Positions 19,010 to 29,789 are shown, counted from the stretch's first letter. The stretch: DNA of 64,000 nt from Methylotenera sp. G11 (GCF_000799735.1 NZ_JUHH01000001.1:1550001-1614000), one strand, 5' to 3'. Numbers and translations are program-made. The notes: generated by a model from the sequence alone, not told the origin.

Positions 19010-19687
19010 TTATTTAAGCTGGGGGCTGACTTCTAAATTACGGCTCAAACGCATGTTTTTTACCGCCGGCGTCGCTGCACTGCCGTCTATCGAACTGACC
19101 TTGGCGCCAGGCTCCGCTGGTTTAGCAGGCGCAATGGTTTTTTTACCTTTAGGCTGGATAATGGCACGCACACGGCCGCCGGTACCGCCTGGCGTGCCAG
19201 CCTGTGAACCGCCGCCAATCACTTCTGCATATTCTGCATTGGCGTCATACATGATGTAATCGCCATGCACGATATCGGCACCGCGCTTGACCCAGGCCTT
19301 GGTGTAAAGCTGCACTTTATCCATGCGCCCATCGTATTCGATACGCTGCGCGCTGCCTTCCATATATTCGTTTTTACCTTCCATTTTCTGCTTGAAAGTG
19401 GTCGGGTTACCTAAAGACGTGCTGTGCTGGAACCCCTGGCTATCCTCACGCACGATCAGTTTATCTGCATGGATCACCAGCGTGCCCTGCGTCAGGATCA
19501 CATTACCGCTGTAAGTACTGATCTGCTTGGAATCATCGACCTTGACGGTATCTGCTTCCAGGTCGATAGGTTTATCCCGGTCGGCCGCTTCAGCCATGGC
19601 GCGGCCTGACATACCTGACAATGACAGGCTCAGTACCGCGATTCCTATCATTAAATCTGGCCTTACTGAAAAATACGGCTTATTCAT
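19010..19687 (-). CDS. lptA: LPS transport periplasmic protein LptA
   Basis: Periplasmic beta-jellyroll bridge that carries LPS between LptC and LptD. 225 residues with a signal peptide cut near A-M-A-E-A and an OstA/LptA domain (about 40-170) that starts D-K-P-I-D-L-E-A-D. The C-terminal 50 residues are Pro/Ala-rich. I choose the ATG at 19685-19687: GGAG stands 5 bases upstream and it overlaps the end of lptC by 8 bases. A frame 7 codons longer is less likely. Confidence 0.94.
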   Translation of the reverse strand: MNKPYFSVRPDLMIGIAVLSLSLSGMSGRAMAEAADRDKPIDLEADTVKVDDSKQISTYSGNVILTQGTLVIHADKLIVREDSQGFQHSTSLGNPTTFKQKMEGKNEYMEGSAQRIEYDGRMDKVQLYTKAWVKRGADIVHGDYIMYDANAEYAEVIGGGSQAGTPGGTGGRVRAIIQPKGKKTIAPAKPAEPGAKVSSIDGSAATPAVKNMRLSRNLEVSPQLK

Positions 19688-20435
19688 AGTGTCTCCGAAT
19701 GCGCACATTGTTAGTGTTGGATTTATCCTGTTTAAGGGTTTTCTGCCCTGTATTCAACGGCTTGTTTTCACCGTTATGGTTTTTTTCCTGCTTGCCGGCC
19801 GCTGTTTTCTTGCCCGCATTGTCTGTTTGTGTCGATGTTGCCGCGCCCTTATCCATGACTGGCCTTTCATAATGCGCACGCACTTTATGCAGCAAAGTCA
19901 CGGTATGCTGTTTCTTTTCATAAATCATGCCTGTCGCATAAATCACGGTTTTGGGAGCCTGCCGGATAACGACCGGCCGGTCTGTCGTCACCAATTCATC
20001 ATTGGGCCTGATATTGAGGTAATCCGTTTCAACCGTCATTTCCCCTTTACCGGCATATGCCTGGCGCGTTACTTTCACATTATCAAGCAACTTGATTTCT
20101 TCACCATCGGTCGACACAAAACCGCGCAGCCCCTGCACCTCGGTGTATGGTTTGCCTATCGCGAACTGCGTATAGCGCGGCCGCTGCAGCTCTGTCGTAT
20201 CATTGTCCGGGAAGTGCCGCATTTCCACCGCCGCCAGTTTGTAGCGCAGGTCGCCATTAATATCAGTCTGCGTAGTCACAAAATTGCTCATGATATAGTC
20301 AGGGTCATGGCGGCTACTGCCATCGAGCCTGGGTGCCGGCGGCTGCACTGACCGATTGATCCAGAACGTCAGCAACGCTAGCAGCATCAGCAATGCCAAT
20401 GGAAATGTGATCGCAGCCTTGGTACCGAAATGCAT
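19680..20435 (-). CDS. lptC: LPS export protein LptC
   Basis: Bitopic inner-membrane protein of the Lpt bridge. 251 residues: one N-terminal transmembrane helix (about 8-27) and a periplasmic LptC/jellyroll domain (about 45-195), with the D-Y-I-M-S-N-F motif near 46. Residues after about 200 form a charged Lys/Asn/Thr-rich tail of some 50 residues, beyond the roughly 190 residues of E. coli LptC. It is placed between kdsC (95-base gap) and lptA (8-base overlap). Confidence 0.93.
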   Translation of the reverse strand: MHFGTKAAITFPLALLMLLALLTFWINRSVQPPAPRLDGSSRHDPDYIMSNFVTTQTDINGDLRYKLAAVEMRHFPDNDTTELQRPRYTQFAIGKPYTEVQGLRGFVSTDGEEIKLLDNVKVTRQAYAGKGEMTVETDYLNIRPNDELVTTDRPVVIRQAPKTVIYATGMIYEKKQHTVTLLHKVRAHYERPVMDKGAATSTQTDNAGKKTAAGKQEKNHNGENKPLNTGQKTLKQDKSNTNNVRIRRHYE

Positions 20436-20530
20436 CGTTATGCACCCGCTTCAATACAGCTGCGCATGTTGCAAAGGCACGCTACAAAACAACATTTTGA
20501 AAAAATCACTGGCATTGACATCTGCTTAAC

Positions 20531-21091
20531 CTAATTGCTGATGTTTGCCTGTGTCAGGAATTGCGCCATCTGCGCATCAAACGTACCCTGCGCCTGCATG
20601 AGCAATTCACACACTTCACGCACCGCGCCGCGTCCACCTGACTTGTAAGTCACATAGTGCGCATGTTTCAGCAGCAGGGCCGGCGAATCCGGCACCGCAA
20701 TTGCCAGCCCGCATTGCAGCATGGGCGGCAGATCCACGACGTCATCCCCCATGAAAGCACACTGGTCCGGCTGCAAACCGCTGGATTTCACCAGGTCGTG
20801 AAATGCCAGCAGCTTATCTTCAACACCCTGATAGAAATGAGCGACGCCGGTGGTCTCTGCGCGCTTCTTGACTACATTTGAAGTGCGCCCGGTAATAATG
20901 GCCAGTGAAACCCCGCTAGCCTTGAGCAGCTTCATCCCCAGGCCATCATGGGAATGAAAAGTCTTATACTCCTGCCCATCGTCGCCTATCGTCAGGCCGC
21001 CATCGGTCATTACACCGTCCACATCCAGGATCAGCAACCTGATTTTCTGTAACCGCTGGTTCAAATCAATATTATTATCTGTAACGCTCAT
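20531..21091 (-). CDS. kdsC: 3-deoxy-D-manno-octulosonate 8-phosphate phosphatase
   Basis: HAD-type phosphatase that makes KDO from KDO-8-phosphate for the LPS inner core. 186 residues. The DxD motif lies in L-D-V-D-G-V-M-T-D-G near residue 20, Thr in I-T-G-R-T-S near 67, and G-D-D-V-V-D-L-P near 116. It is a small HAD of C0 type that works as a tetramer in this family. I start at the ATG 21089-21091, which shares one base with the kdsD stop codon (TGATG); a TTG directly before it is also possible. Confidence 0.95.
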   Translation of the reverse strand: MSVTDNNIDLNQRLQKIRLLILDVDGVMTDGGLTIGDDGQEYKTFHSHDGLGMKLLKASGVSLAIITGRTSNVVKKRAETTGVAHFYQGVEDKLLAFHDLVKSSGLQPDQCAFMGDDVVDLPPMLQCGLAIAVPDSPALLLKHAHYVTYKSGGRGAVREVCELLMQAQGTFDAQMAQFLTQANISN

Positions 21092-22131
21092 CAAACCACC
21101 TTTGCCAGTAACAGGTCATGCATATTCAACGCGCCGACCAGGACACCCGCCCCGTCAACCACCAGGAGCCCGTTGACCTTGCATTGCTCCATCATTTCTA
21201 CGGCAACCATCGCCAGCTCATCACTCAGAATCGTTTTAGGTTGCTGATGCATCACATCCTTGATGCTTGCAGCGGCAACATCAATGTTCTGCTCAAAGGC
21301 ACGCCTCAGGTCGCCATCGGTAAATATGCCGACCGCTGCGCCGCGCTCGTCCACCACAGCCGTCAAACCCAGCCCCTTGCGCGACATTTCAAGCAGGCCT
21401 TCCGGCAGGGTTGCAGTGACGGGCACCTGCGGCACATCGGCACCGGCGCGCATCACATCGCTGACACGAACCAGCAACCGGCGCCCCAGGCTGCCGCCGG
21501 GATGGGAACGGGCAAAGTCTTCTGCGGTAAAATCACGCAGGTCCAGCACACACAATGCCAGCGCATCACCAAGCGCCAAGGCGACCGTAGTGCTTGAAGT
21601 AGGCGCCAATCCAAGCGGACAGGCTTCCTTCGCGACATGGGCGCTCAAATGTATATCAGCCGCTTTCGCCAGCGTAGAAGCATCATTGCCGGTGATGGCT
21701 ATAATGGTTGCCCCCAGCCTTTTCAGCGGCGGCACGATCGCCAGTATCTCGTCGCTTTCTCCTGAGTTTGAAAGCGCGATCACGACATCACCGGCTGTAA
21801 TCATGCCAAGGTCGCCATGGCTGGCTTCGGCCGGATGCATGAAAAACGCAGGAGTACCGGTACTGGCAAGCGTAGAGGCGATCTTACCGCCGACATGTCC
21901 GGACTTACCCATACCGCTCACAACCACGCGTCCCCGGCATTGCAGCACACACGCCACCGCATCGGCAAAACTCTGATCCAGCCGTTCTGCCAGCAGCTCA
22001 ACCTCACGCGCTTCCAGCAGCAGAACCTCTTTCGCCAGTTGGAGCGTTTTATTCCGGTCTACAGCCTGATTCATCGTTTGCAGCGCTTCAGGCTGCCGGT
22101 CAGGCATGATGTGGTTACTTGATAATGGCAT
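21091..22131 (-). CDS. kdsD: Arabinose-5-phosphate isomerase
   Basis: Converts ribulose-5-phosphate to arabinose-5-phosphate, the first step of KDO synthesis. 346 residues: an N-terminal SIS domain (about 45-180) with G-M-G-K-S-G-H-V-G-x-K-I, H-P-A-E-A-S-H-G-D-L-G and S-N-S-G-E-S-D-E, then two CBS domains (about 225-345). The first ATG is used here; the conserved part begins about 20 residues in, so a start at a later ATG is possible. It is the first gene of the kdsD-kdsC-lptCAB-rpoN cluster. Confidence 0.95.
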   Translation of the reverse strand: MPLSSNHIMPDRQPEALQTMNQAVDRNKTLQLAKEVLLLEAREVELLAERLDQSFADAVACVLQCRGRVVVSGMGKSGHVGGKIASTLASTGTPAFFMHPAEASHGDLGMITAGDVVIALSNSGESDEILAIVPPLKRLGATIIAITGNDASTLAKAADIHLSAHVAKEACPLGLAPTSSTTVALALGDALALCVLDLRDFTAEDFARSHPGGSLGRRLLVRVSDVMRAGADVPQVPVTATLPEGLLEMSRKGLGLTAVVDERGAAVGIFTDGDLRRAFEQNIDVAAASIKDVMHQQPKTILSDELAMVAVEMMEQCKVNGLLVVDGAGVLVGALNMHDLLLAKVV

Positions 22132-22580
22132 TCGCTATGTTTTATTAAAAGCTAAAGGGTTGCTGCTGACACTTTATAAGGATTCAAATCGAAGAAAGTT
22201 AACGGCTATTTACGGCTAGTATAAAAGGGAATTATCAAGTTATAAAGCCTCACAGCGCATTAATAACAATTTTTTTAGGCAAAATGCACAAAAAATCCCC
22301 GGATGGGCACAGATTTTGCTAACGATCTTTGCCGGCAGGCCGTGCCAGCGGTAAAGGCGCAACCCCAAACCGCCTGATAAAAAAATTTCTATGTCGTGCG
22401 CCGATATGAAACAATATGGGAATATCTTTATTCATTCATACTGCAAAACGGAACGAGACACCCATGATGCAAGACGCCGACGACGCCGTTAATGACCATG
22501 CAGGCAACACGGCACAGGCCGAATGATCAAAGCGACCCAATAAGAAAAATAATTAATTAATCCTGTAGCGCCATAAGAAT
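22132..22580. other. Divergent intergenic region between kdsD and the CPA2 antiporter gene
   Basis: 449 bases. Apart from the kdsD promoter candidate I see nothing strong. A 20-codon frame at 22464-22526 begins with two ATGs but has only a distant GGA upstream, so I do not call it. No large inverted repeat is evident. Confidence 0.5.
22218..22246 (-). promoter_or_regulatory. Candidate sigma-70 promoter upstream of kdsD
   Basis: On the minus strand, TTTATA (22241-22246) and TATACT (22218-22223) are separated by 17 bases, matching 4 of 6 and 5 of 6 consensus bases. It would give a leader of about 80 bases before the kdsD start at 22131. No other promoter-like pair in the gap fits better. This is a pattern match only. 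Confidence 0.35.
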
Positions 22581-24566
22581 ATGTTCAACACATTACCGTT
22601 AATTCTGATACTGCTGATTAGCTCGGTATTTGCCGTGGCATTATTCCGTGCATTCAACTTGCCGGCAATGCTTGCCTATTTCCTGGTGGGATTGGCATTA
22701 GGCCCGCATACTTTCGGCCTGCTGCCGGATAGCGAGGCCAACCGCGAATTTGCAGAATTCGGCATCGTATTTTTAATGTTCAGCATTGGCCTGGAGTTCA
22801 GCCTGCCGCAGCTGTATGCGATGCGAAAGAAAGTATTGGGGCTGGGCGGCGGCCAGGTGCTGATTACGCTCATGCTCACCATGGTCATTTCCAAACTGGC
22901 GGGGCTAAGCTGGGCAACGGCATTCGTGATCGGCGCCGCTTTAGCCATGTCATCCACGGCCATTGTTTCCAAGATCCTGGCCGAACGCATCGACCTGAAC
23001 TCCCGCCACGGCCGGCTGAGTATCGGCGTACTGCTGTTCCAGGACATTGCAGTCGTTCCCATGCTGGTACTCATCCCGGCGCTGGGCATCGCCAATGCGA
23101 ACCTGATGGATGTGCTGGGCCTGGCGTTACTGAAGGCGATTGCAATGCTATTACTGCTGTTCACTATCGGCAAATGGCTGATTAACCCGTGGTTCAACCT
23201 GGTTGCCAGCCAGCGCTCGCGCGAACTGTTTGTCATGAACGTGCTCATGGTGACTTTGCTGCTGGCGTTTGCGACCAAACTCGCCGGCCTGTCCTATGCG
23301 CTCGGCGCCTTTATCGCCGGCATGCTGATTTCAGAAACCAAGTTCAGGTACCAGGTGGAATCCGACATTTCGCCATTTCGCGATATTCTGCTGGGTCTGT
23401 TCTTTATCAGCGTCGGCATGCTCATCAATATGCAGCAGATTTATGACCATGCCGGACTGATCGTGCTGATCCTGTTCGGCTTCATCCTGTTTAAGGCGCT
23501 CATCGTGGCTGCGGTCGTACGCTTCTTCAAATACGAGGCTGGCGTAGCCATCCGCACCGCACTGATCCTGGCGCAGGCAGGTGAATTCAGCTTTGTGATT
23601 CTGGCACTGGGTGCCGAACATAAACTGATCAGCGGCGTGGCACTGCAAGCCGTGCTTGCTGCATCGCTGCTATCGATGGTGATCGCACCTTTCCTGATCC
23701 AATACAACGGCAGGATAACAAGGCGGCTGGTCGGCAGCTACACACGCAACAGCGGCAAAGTGGTAGAGGAGATTGAAGAAGCAGGCCGGCATCTGCATGA
23801 CCACGTCGTGATTTGCGGCTATGGCCGCAGCGGCCAGTACCTTGGGCGCTTTCTGCGTGAGGAAAAAATCCCTTACATCGCACTGGATATTGACCCGGCA
23901 CGGGTTCTGGAAGCCGCCGCAGCTGGTGAAAACGTGATGTTTGGCGACGCCGCAAGACGGGTTGTGCTTTCAGCTGCCGGCTGCGCGCGCGCCAAAGCAC
24001 TGATCATCAGTTATGCCGACAATCGTGCCGCGATGAAGATCCTGCATATCGCTCAGGAAAGCTACCCGCATGTACCCGTCATCGTGCGCACCGTGGATGA
24101 TTCGCACATGGAACAACTGCGTGCGGCCGGGGCAGCCGAAGTGGTGCCGGAAATACTCGAAGGCAGCCTCATGCTGGCCTCACACGCGCTGATGCTGCTG
24201 GGTGTGCCGCTCAACCGCGTAGTGAAGCGCATTCGCTTATTCCGTGAGGAACGCTACAAACTGTTCAAAGGCTATTTCCACGGCGCTTCGGATACCGACA
24301 ATGAAGACCTCGAAAAACAGCAGGTGCGCCTGCATTCAGTGATTATCACCAACAGTGCGTTTGCGATTGGCAGAAGCCTTGCCGATATGCAGCTGGATGT
24401 TTTTGATGTTGAAGTCAAAGCCATTCGCCGCCCCAATTCAAATGGCGCAGAGCTATCGACCAATAGCCTGCTTGCCGAAGGCGATGTCATTGTATTGCTG
24501 GGCCAGACCACCGGCCTGGCCAATGCCGAGAATGCCTTGCTGATCGGGCGTGTAGCAACCAAGTAG
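22581..24566 (+). CDS. CPA2-family monovalent cation/proton antiporter with RCK domains (KefB/YbaL-like)
   Basis: Inner-membrane antiporter, probably K+/H+ or Na+/H+. 661 residues. About 12 transmembrane helices (residues 1-385) hold the family's G-x-E-F and G-x-L-L-F-Q-D-I-A-V-V-P motifs. A cytosolic RCK_N/TrkA-N domain (about 405-525) has the NAD-binding G-Y-G-R-S-G-Q-Y-L-G, and an RCK_C domain (about 575-655) ends the protein. E. coli KefB/C are 600 residues and lack RCK_C, so the layout is closer to YbaL. Ribosome site weak. It lies 9 bases before the next gene and is divergent from kdsD, a position common for such antiporters next to kds genes. Confidence 0.92.
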   Translation: MFNTLPLILILLISSVFAVALFRAFNLPAMLAYFLVGLALGPHTFGLLPDSEANREFAEFGIVFLMFSIGLEFSLPQLYAMRKKVLGLGGGQVLITLMLTMVISKLAGLSWATAFVIGAALAMSSTAIVSKILAERIDLNSRHGRLSIGVLLFQDIAVVPMLVLIPALGIANANLMDVLGLALLKAIAMLLLLFTIGKWLINPWFNLVASQRSRELFVMNVLMVTLLLAFATKLAGLSYALGAFIAGMLISETKFRYQVESDISPFRDILLGLFFISVGMLINMQQIYDHAGLIVLILFGFILFKALIVAAVVRFFKYEAGVAIRTALILAQAGEFSFVILALGAEHKLISGVALQAVLAASLLSMVIAPFLIQYNGRITRRLVGSYTRNSGKVVEEIEEAGRHLHDHVVICGYGRSGQYLGRFLREEKIPYIALDIDPARVLEAAAAGENVMFGDAARRVVLSAAGCARAKALIISYADNRAAMKILHIAQESYPHVPVIVRTVDDSHMEQLRAAGAAEVVPEILEGSLMLASHALMLLGVPLNRVVKRIRLFREERYKLFKGYFHGASDTDNEDLEKQQVRLHSVIITNSAFAIGRSLADMQLDVFDVEVKAIRRPNSNGAELSTNSLLAEGDVIVLLGQTTGLANAENALLIGRVATK

Positions 24567-24575
24567 ATCCCAATT

Positions 24576-25658
24576 ATGACTAAACATGTAATGATTATCG
24601 GCGGCGGCATCGTAGGCTGCATGACCGCCATTGAACTTGTAAACCGTGGCCATCGCGTCACGATCGTGGAGCGCAACCAGATAGCCAGCCAGACCTCGGG
24701 TGAGTCTTCATGGGCTGGCGGCGGCATTATTTTCCCGCTGTTGCCCTGGCAATACTCTGATCCGGTCAACGCGCTGACGCGCCATGGTGCTGATTTTTAC
24801 CGCGAGTTCACCCAGAAACTGCTGCGCGAAACAGGCCTGGATGCAGACTTTGCACAGTCAGGCTTTCTGCTGCTACCGGAATTTGATACCAACGCCGCAC
24901 TGGCCTGGTGTAAAAAATACGGGGTTGAAGCCCGGCCAGCCAAGGCTGCCGATTACAGCGTACAGTCGCCGAGCGGCAATTATGCACTGTGGCTGCCAGG
25001 GGTATGCCAGATCCGCCCACCATACCTGATGCAGGCAATGCGCAAATGGCTGGAGCAGAACAACGTAACCATGCTGGAACATACGCAGCTGGTGCCGCTG
25101 CAGGAAACCGGAGAACTCAATGAATGGCAGACCACTAGCGGCGAAAAACTGAGCGCGGACCAGTTCGTCGTGACCTCAGGCGCCTGGAGCTTTGACCTTT
25201 TAAAAGAAACCTCGTCCAAACTCAATATCAAGCCGATGCGCGGCCAGATACTGCTTTACAAACCAGAGCAGAATCTCAGGCAAATGGTTTATCGCGAAGG
25301 CTTTTACATGATACCGCGCCTTGACGGCCACCTGCTCGCCGGCAGCACACTGGAAGATGTAGGTTTTGATAACGGCGTGACTGAAGCCGTGCGTGAAGAA
25401 TTGCGCATCAAAGCCGAAGCCATCATGCCGGAGCTGAAGCGGCAGCCGATCATCAAGCACTGGAGCGGGCTGCGCCCCGGCACGCCGGAGAACCTGCCGA
25501 CAATCAGCGCGCACCCGTCCATTAAAAACCTGTACCTGAATACGGGACATTTCAGGTATGGCCTGACCATGGCACCTGCCAGCGCCAAGCTGATTACCGC
25601 GCTGATGGCCGGAGAGACGCCGCAGATTGACCCGGCACCATACACCTGCGCCAGCTGA
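24576..25658 (+). CDS. FAD-dependent amino acid oxidase (ThiO/DadA-like)
   Basis: 360-residue DAO-family flavoprotein. The FAD-binding GGGIVG is at residues 9-14, followed by V-x-I-V-E-R-N and a Ser/Gly/Ala-rich stretch near 45-51. The C-terminal G-L-R-P-G-T-P-E-N-L-P and N-T-G-H-F-R-Y-G-L-T motifs are typical of glycine oxidase ThiO and related enzymes. ThiO makes iminoglycine for thiamine thiazole synthesis, but no thi gene lies nearby, so the substrate is open. It follows the antiporter by 9 bases. Confidence 0.85.
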   Translation: MTKHVMIIGGGIVGCMTAIELVNRGHRVTIVERNQIASQTSGESSWAGGGIIFPLLPWQYSDPVNALTRHGADFYREFTQKLLRETGLDADFAQSGFLLLPEFDTNAALAWCKKYGVEARPAKAADYSVQSPSGNYALWLPGVCQIRPPYLMQAMRKWLEQNNVTMLEHTQLVPLQETGELNEWQTTSGEKLSADQFVVTSGAWSFDLLKETSSKLNIKPMRGQILLYKPEQNLRQMVYREGFYMIPRLDGHLLAGSTLEDVGFDNGVTEAVREELRIKAEAIMPELKRQPIIKHWSGLRPGTPENLPTISAHPSIKNLYLNTGHFRYGLTMAPASAKLITALMAGETPQIDPAPYTCAS

Positions 25659-25697
25659 ATCCTGCACCGACAGTACCGGGCATCGCCATATTGATAA

Positions 25698-25728
25698 AGG
25701 TGAATGCAATCTTTTTATGCATTTACCT
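25698..25728 (+). other. Hairpin between the oxidase gene and trpG
   Basis: Arms 25698-25708 and 25718-25728 pair over 11 positions with one G-T wobble around the loop ATCTTTTTA. There is no T-run after it, so it is a weak terminator candidate for the oxidase gene or a leader structure for trpG. A second dyad (GGCTTTCC/GGAAAGCC, separated by 21 bases) lies about 60 bases further on, before the trpG ribosome site. Confidence 0.4.
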
Positions 25729-25848
25729 GTACGTGGATTTTAACCATTGGTAAAATGGTATGTTGACTCAATTATTTCCAGGAATTCAAGGCTTTCCAAG
25801 CCCGGGAAGCCCAAGTTCGGAAAGCCGGCACATAGATTAGGATGTTAC

Positions 25849-26415
25849 ATGCTGTTAATGATAGATAACTACGATTCGTTCACCTATAACTTGGTGCAGT
25901 ACCTGGGTGAACTCGGCCAGGACGTGCTGGTATACCGTAACGATGAAATTGACCTCGCCAAAGTGGCGGAACTCAAACCTGACCATATCGTGATCTCTCC
26001 CGGGCCATGCACACCGAATGAGGCCGGTATCAGCGTGCCCCTCATCAAAGAATTCGCGGGCAAAATCCCATTATTAGGCGTATGCCTGGGCCACCAGAGC
26101 ATAGGCCAGGCATTTGGCGGCAATATCGTTCATGCAAAACAGCTCATGCACGGTAAAACCTCGCTGATCTACCACAACGATGTCGGCGTATTCAAAGGGC
26201 TGCCCAACCCTTACACCGCAACACGCTATCACTCACTGGTCATCGAAAAGGAGTCGTTGCCGGACTGCCTCGAAATCACAGCATGGACAGAAGATGGCGA
26301 GATCATGGGTGTGCGCCACAAAACGCTGGCGGTGGAAGGCGTGCAATTTCACCCCGAATCCATACTGACTGAATATGGCCATGAGCTTTTGAATAATTTC
26401 TTGCAATCCAATTAA
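25849..26415 (+). CDS. trpG: Anthranilate synthase component II (glutamine amidotransferase)
   Basis: Supplies ammonia to TrpE (and possibly to PabB) in tryptophan and folate synthesis. 188 residues, with the class I amidotransferase triad Cys79 (G-V-C-L-G-H-Q), His168 and Glu170 (Q-F-H-P-E-S). The frame is open 34 codons upstream from a TTG, but I start at the ATG 25849 because AGGA stands 6 bases before it and the family begins [11 protein letters not shown]. TrpE is not in the window; trpG heads trpG-trpD-DUF3465-trpC. Confidence 0.96.
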   Translation: MLLMIDNYDSFTYNLVQYLGELGQDVLVYRNDEIDLAKVAELKPDHIVISPGPCTPNEAGISVPLIKEFAGKIPLLGVCLGHQSIGQAFGGNIVHAKQLMHGKTSLIYHNDVGVFKGLPNPYTATRYHSLVIEKESLPDCLEITAWTEDGEIMGVRHKTLAVEGVQFHPESILTEYGHELLNNFLQSN

Positions 26416-26436
26416 TTTCCGAAAGCTATCGTCAAA

Positions 26437-27453
26437 GTGAATTACCCGCAAATCCTCAATCGGCTTATCGACGGCCAGAACCTGAGTTTTGAAGTCATGC
26501 AGGATGTGATGCATCAGGTCATGTCCGGCGCACTGACGCCGTCGCAGATTTCCGCCCTGCTGATAGCGCTGCGCATCAAAGGTGAATCTGTCGATGAAAT
26601 CGCGGCGGCGGCCAGCGTCATGCGCGAACTCTCAACCAAAGTGAACGTAGAAGCATCAAGGCACCTGATCGATACCTGCGGTACCGGCGGCGACGGCATC
26701 CAGACTTTCAATGTTTCAACCACCAGTGCCTTTGTCGCGGCAGCTGCCGGTGCAAAAGTCGCAAAACATGGCGGGCGTTCCGTTTCCTCGGTCTGCGGCA
26801 GCGCAGACGTACTTGAATCGCTGGGCGTCAGCGTCAGCCAGACACCGGAACAGGTAGCCGGCTGCATTAACAGCATCGGCCTGGGCTTCATGTTCGCCCC
26901 CAACCACCATAGCGCAATGAAACACTCAGCCCCGGTGCGTAAAGAACTCGGGGTGCGCACCATGTTTAACCTGCTGGGGCCATTGACCAACCCCGCGCGC
27001 GCCAAAAACCAGCTGCTGGGCGTATTTTCGGCCAGCCTCACCGGCAAGCTCGCGCACGTCCTGAAGCAACTGGGCAGTGAGCATGTCATGGTAGTGTGCG
27101 GTGCTGACGGCATGGATGAAATCTCATTCACCGGCGATACCTATGTCGCTGAACTGAAAAACGGCACTGTGCAGGAATATGTAATCAATCCGCAGCAGTT
27201 CGGCATGCGCTTGCATGAATTAAGCAGCATCAAGGTCGCTGATGCCCAGCAATCCAAAGCCATGGTGCTGGAAGTACTGTCGGGGAAAGCCGGCGCTGCC
27301 AGGGATATCGTGCTGCTGAATGCGGGCGCAGCCATTTACGTGGCAGGTCTGGCGCCATCGTTGCAAGACGGCATCGCCACTGCGGCAAGCATGATCGATA
27401 GCGGCAAAGCGATGCAGAAACTACAGGAACTGGTGTCGCTGACCAAGGCATGA
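26437..27453 (+). CDS. trpD: Anthranilate phosphoribosyltransferase
   Basis: Transfers phosphoribose from PRPP to anthranilate, second step of tryptophan synthesis. 338 residues. The PRPP-binding GTGGDG is at 82-87, K-H-G-G-R-S-V-S-S near 112 and the L-G-P-L-T-N-P-A motif near 178. The start is GTG at 26437, 21 bases after trpG. Its stop codon overlaps the start of the DUF3465 gene (ATGA). Confidence 0.97.
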   Translation: MNYPQILNRLIDGQNLSFEVMQDVMHQVMSGALTPSQISALLIALRIKGESVDEIAAAASVMRELSTKVNVEASRHLIDTCGTGGDGIQTFNVSTTSAFVAAAAGAKVAKHGGRSVSSVCGSADVLESLGVSVSQTPEQVAGCINSIGLGFMFAPNHHSAMKHSAPVRKELGVRTMFNLLGPLTNPARAKNQLLGVFSASLTGKLAHVLKQLGSEHVMVVCGADGMDEISFTGDTYVAELKNGTVQEYVINPQQFGMRLHELSSIKVADAQQSKAMVLEVLSGKAGAARDIVLLNAGAAIYVAGLAPSLQDGIATAASMIDSGKAMQKLQELVSLTKA

Positions 27454-27908
27454 GCGCATACCTGAAACACTTCCTTGCGGCACTCTATCTGGCATTGGCG
27501 CTGTGCGCCTGCAGCCAGCCGGATGCCAGTAACGCACAACAGCCCACGCGTGCCGATGCAGTAGCCGTTGCCGAAACCAGCAACGCCGCACTGGAACAGG
27601 CGTTCGAGGCCAGGAAAAGCAATGTCCAGCTTGGTGGACACGGTGTTGTAGTCAAGCTGCTGAAAGATGACGACAAAGGCTCACGGCACCAGAAGTTTCT
27701 GGTAAAAATCAACGCGCAGCAGACATTGCTGTTTGCGCATAACATCGACCTGGCGCCACGCGTACCGTTACAAGCCGGCGATGAAATCAGCTTTTACGGT
27801 GAATATGTATACAATCCCAAAGGCGGCATCATGCACTGGACACATCACGCGCCGCGAGGTGACCACATAGCGGGCTGGATTATGCACAATGGCCAGAAAT
27901 ACCAGTAA
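27450..27908 (+). CDS. DUF3465 putative lipoprotein inside the trp operon
   Basis: 152-residue secreted protein. The signal sequence ends L-C-A-C with a likely lipidated Cys21. The C-terminal half (about 60-152) matches what I know as DUF3465, with H-G-x-V-V-K-L-L-x-D-D-x-x-G-x-R-H-Q-x-F and the end H-W-T-H-H-A-P-R-G-D-H-x-A-G-W-I-x-H-x-G. The His-rich end suggests metal binding, but no function is known to me. It overlaps trpD by ATGA and is followed by trpC after 48 bases, so it should be co-transcribed and coupled, although nothing in it suggests tryptophan metabolism. Confidence 0.85.
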   Translation: MSAYLKHFLAALYLALALCACSQPDASNAQQPTRADAVAVAETSNAALEQAFEARKSNVQLGGHGVVVKLLKDDDKGSRHQKFLVKINAQQTLLFAHNIDLAPRVPLQAGDEISFYGEYVYNPKGGIMHWTHHAPRGDHIAGWIMHNGQKYQ

Positions 27909-27956
27909 AAGTCCTCCAGCAACTGAAACAGTATTTATCAATAGTGAAACCAAACC

Positions 27957-28745
27957 ATGTCAGACATACTGAATAAAATCATTGCCACCAAGGCCGTTGA
28001 AGTTGCGGCGGCAAAAGCACAGAAGCCGCTTGCCGAAATGCAGGCAGCAGCCCTCTCCGCGCCTGCGCCGCGTGACTTTGTGGGCAGCATCCGCAGCAAG
28101 ATTGCCGGCAATCAGTCTGCCGTGATTGCAGAAATTAAAAAGGCGAGCCCGTCCAAAGGCATCATCCGTGAGGATTTCAGGCCGGCAGACATTGCAAAGA
28201 GCTATGAACAGGGTGGCGCAGCCTGTTTGTCAGTACTTACTGACATTGAATATTTCCAGGGCTCTCCGGAATATCTGAAACAGGCACGCGCGGCTTGCAG
28301 CCTGCCGGTATTACGCAAAGATTTCATGATAGACCCATACCAAGTCTATGAAGCCCGTGCAATGGGTGCCGACTGCATCCTGCTGATTGCCGCCGCGCTT
28401 GACCTGGCGACTATGCAGCAACTGGAAAAAGTCGCCCACGCATTAGGCATGGCGGTACTGGTGGAAGTGCATAATGGAGAAGAACTGGATCTTGCCTTGC
28501 AGCTGGAAACACCGCTATTAGGCATTAACAACCGAAACCTGCGTACTTTTGAAGTCACGCTGGACACCACCCTGGGCTTGCTGGCACGTATCCCGAACAA
28601 CAAGATCGTGGTGACGGAATCCGGTATTTTCACTGCTGAGGACGTAGCGCTGATGCGTAAAAATAACGTACATACCTTCCTGGTGGGCGAAGCGTTCATG
28701 CGCCAGCCGGAACCAGGTGCTGAATTAGCGAAAGTGTTTGCCTAA
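27957..28745 (+). CDS. trpC: Indole-3-glycerol phosphate synthase
   Basis: Closes the indole ring in tryptophan synthesis. 262 residues, a TIM barrel with the family's [10 protein letters not shown] near 58, L-S-V-L-T-D near 88, L-R-K-D-F-M near 117 and N-N-R-N-L near 188. The ribosome site is weak, which may mean it depends on readthrough from the genes before it. hemB follows after 36 bases. Confidence 0.97.
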   Translation: MSDILNKIIATKAVEVAAAKAQKPLAEMQAAALSAPAPRDFVGSIRSKIAGNQSAVIAEIKKASPSKGIIREDFRPADIAKSYEQGGAACLSVLTDIEYFQGSPEYLKQARAACSLPVLRKDFMIDPYQVYEARAMGADCILLIAAALDLATMQQLEKVAHALGMAVLVEVHNGEELDLALQLETPLLGINNRNLRTFEVTLDTTLGLLARIPNNKIVVTESGIFTAEDVALMRKNNVHTFLVGEAFMRQPEPGAELAKVFA

Positions 28746-29774
<1,029 letters not shown>

Positions 29775-29789
29775 TGCATACTGCTTGCC

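Noticed and set aside
22464-22526. 20-codon frame (M-M-Q-D-A-D-D) before the antiporter gene
   Set aside because: Too short to judge, ribosome site distant, no coupling to the next gene.
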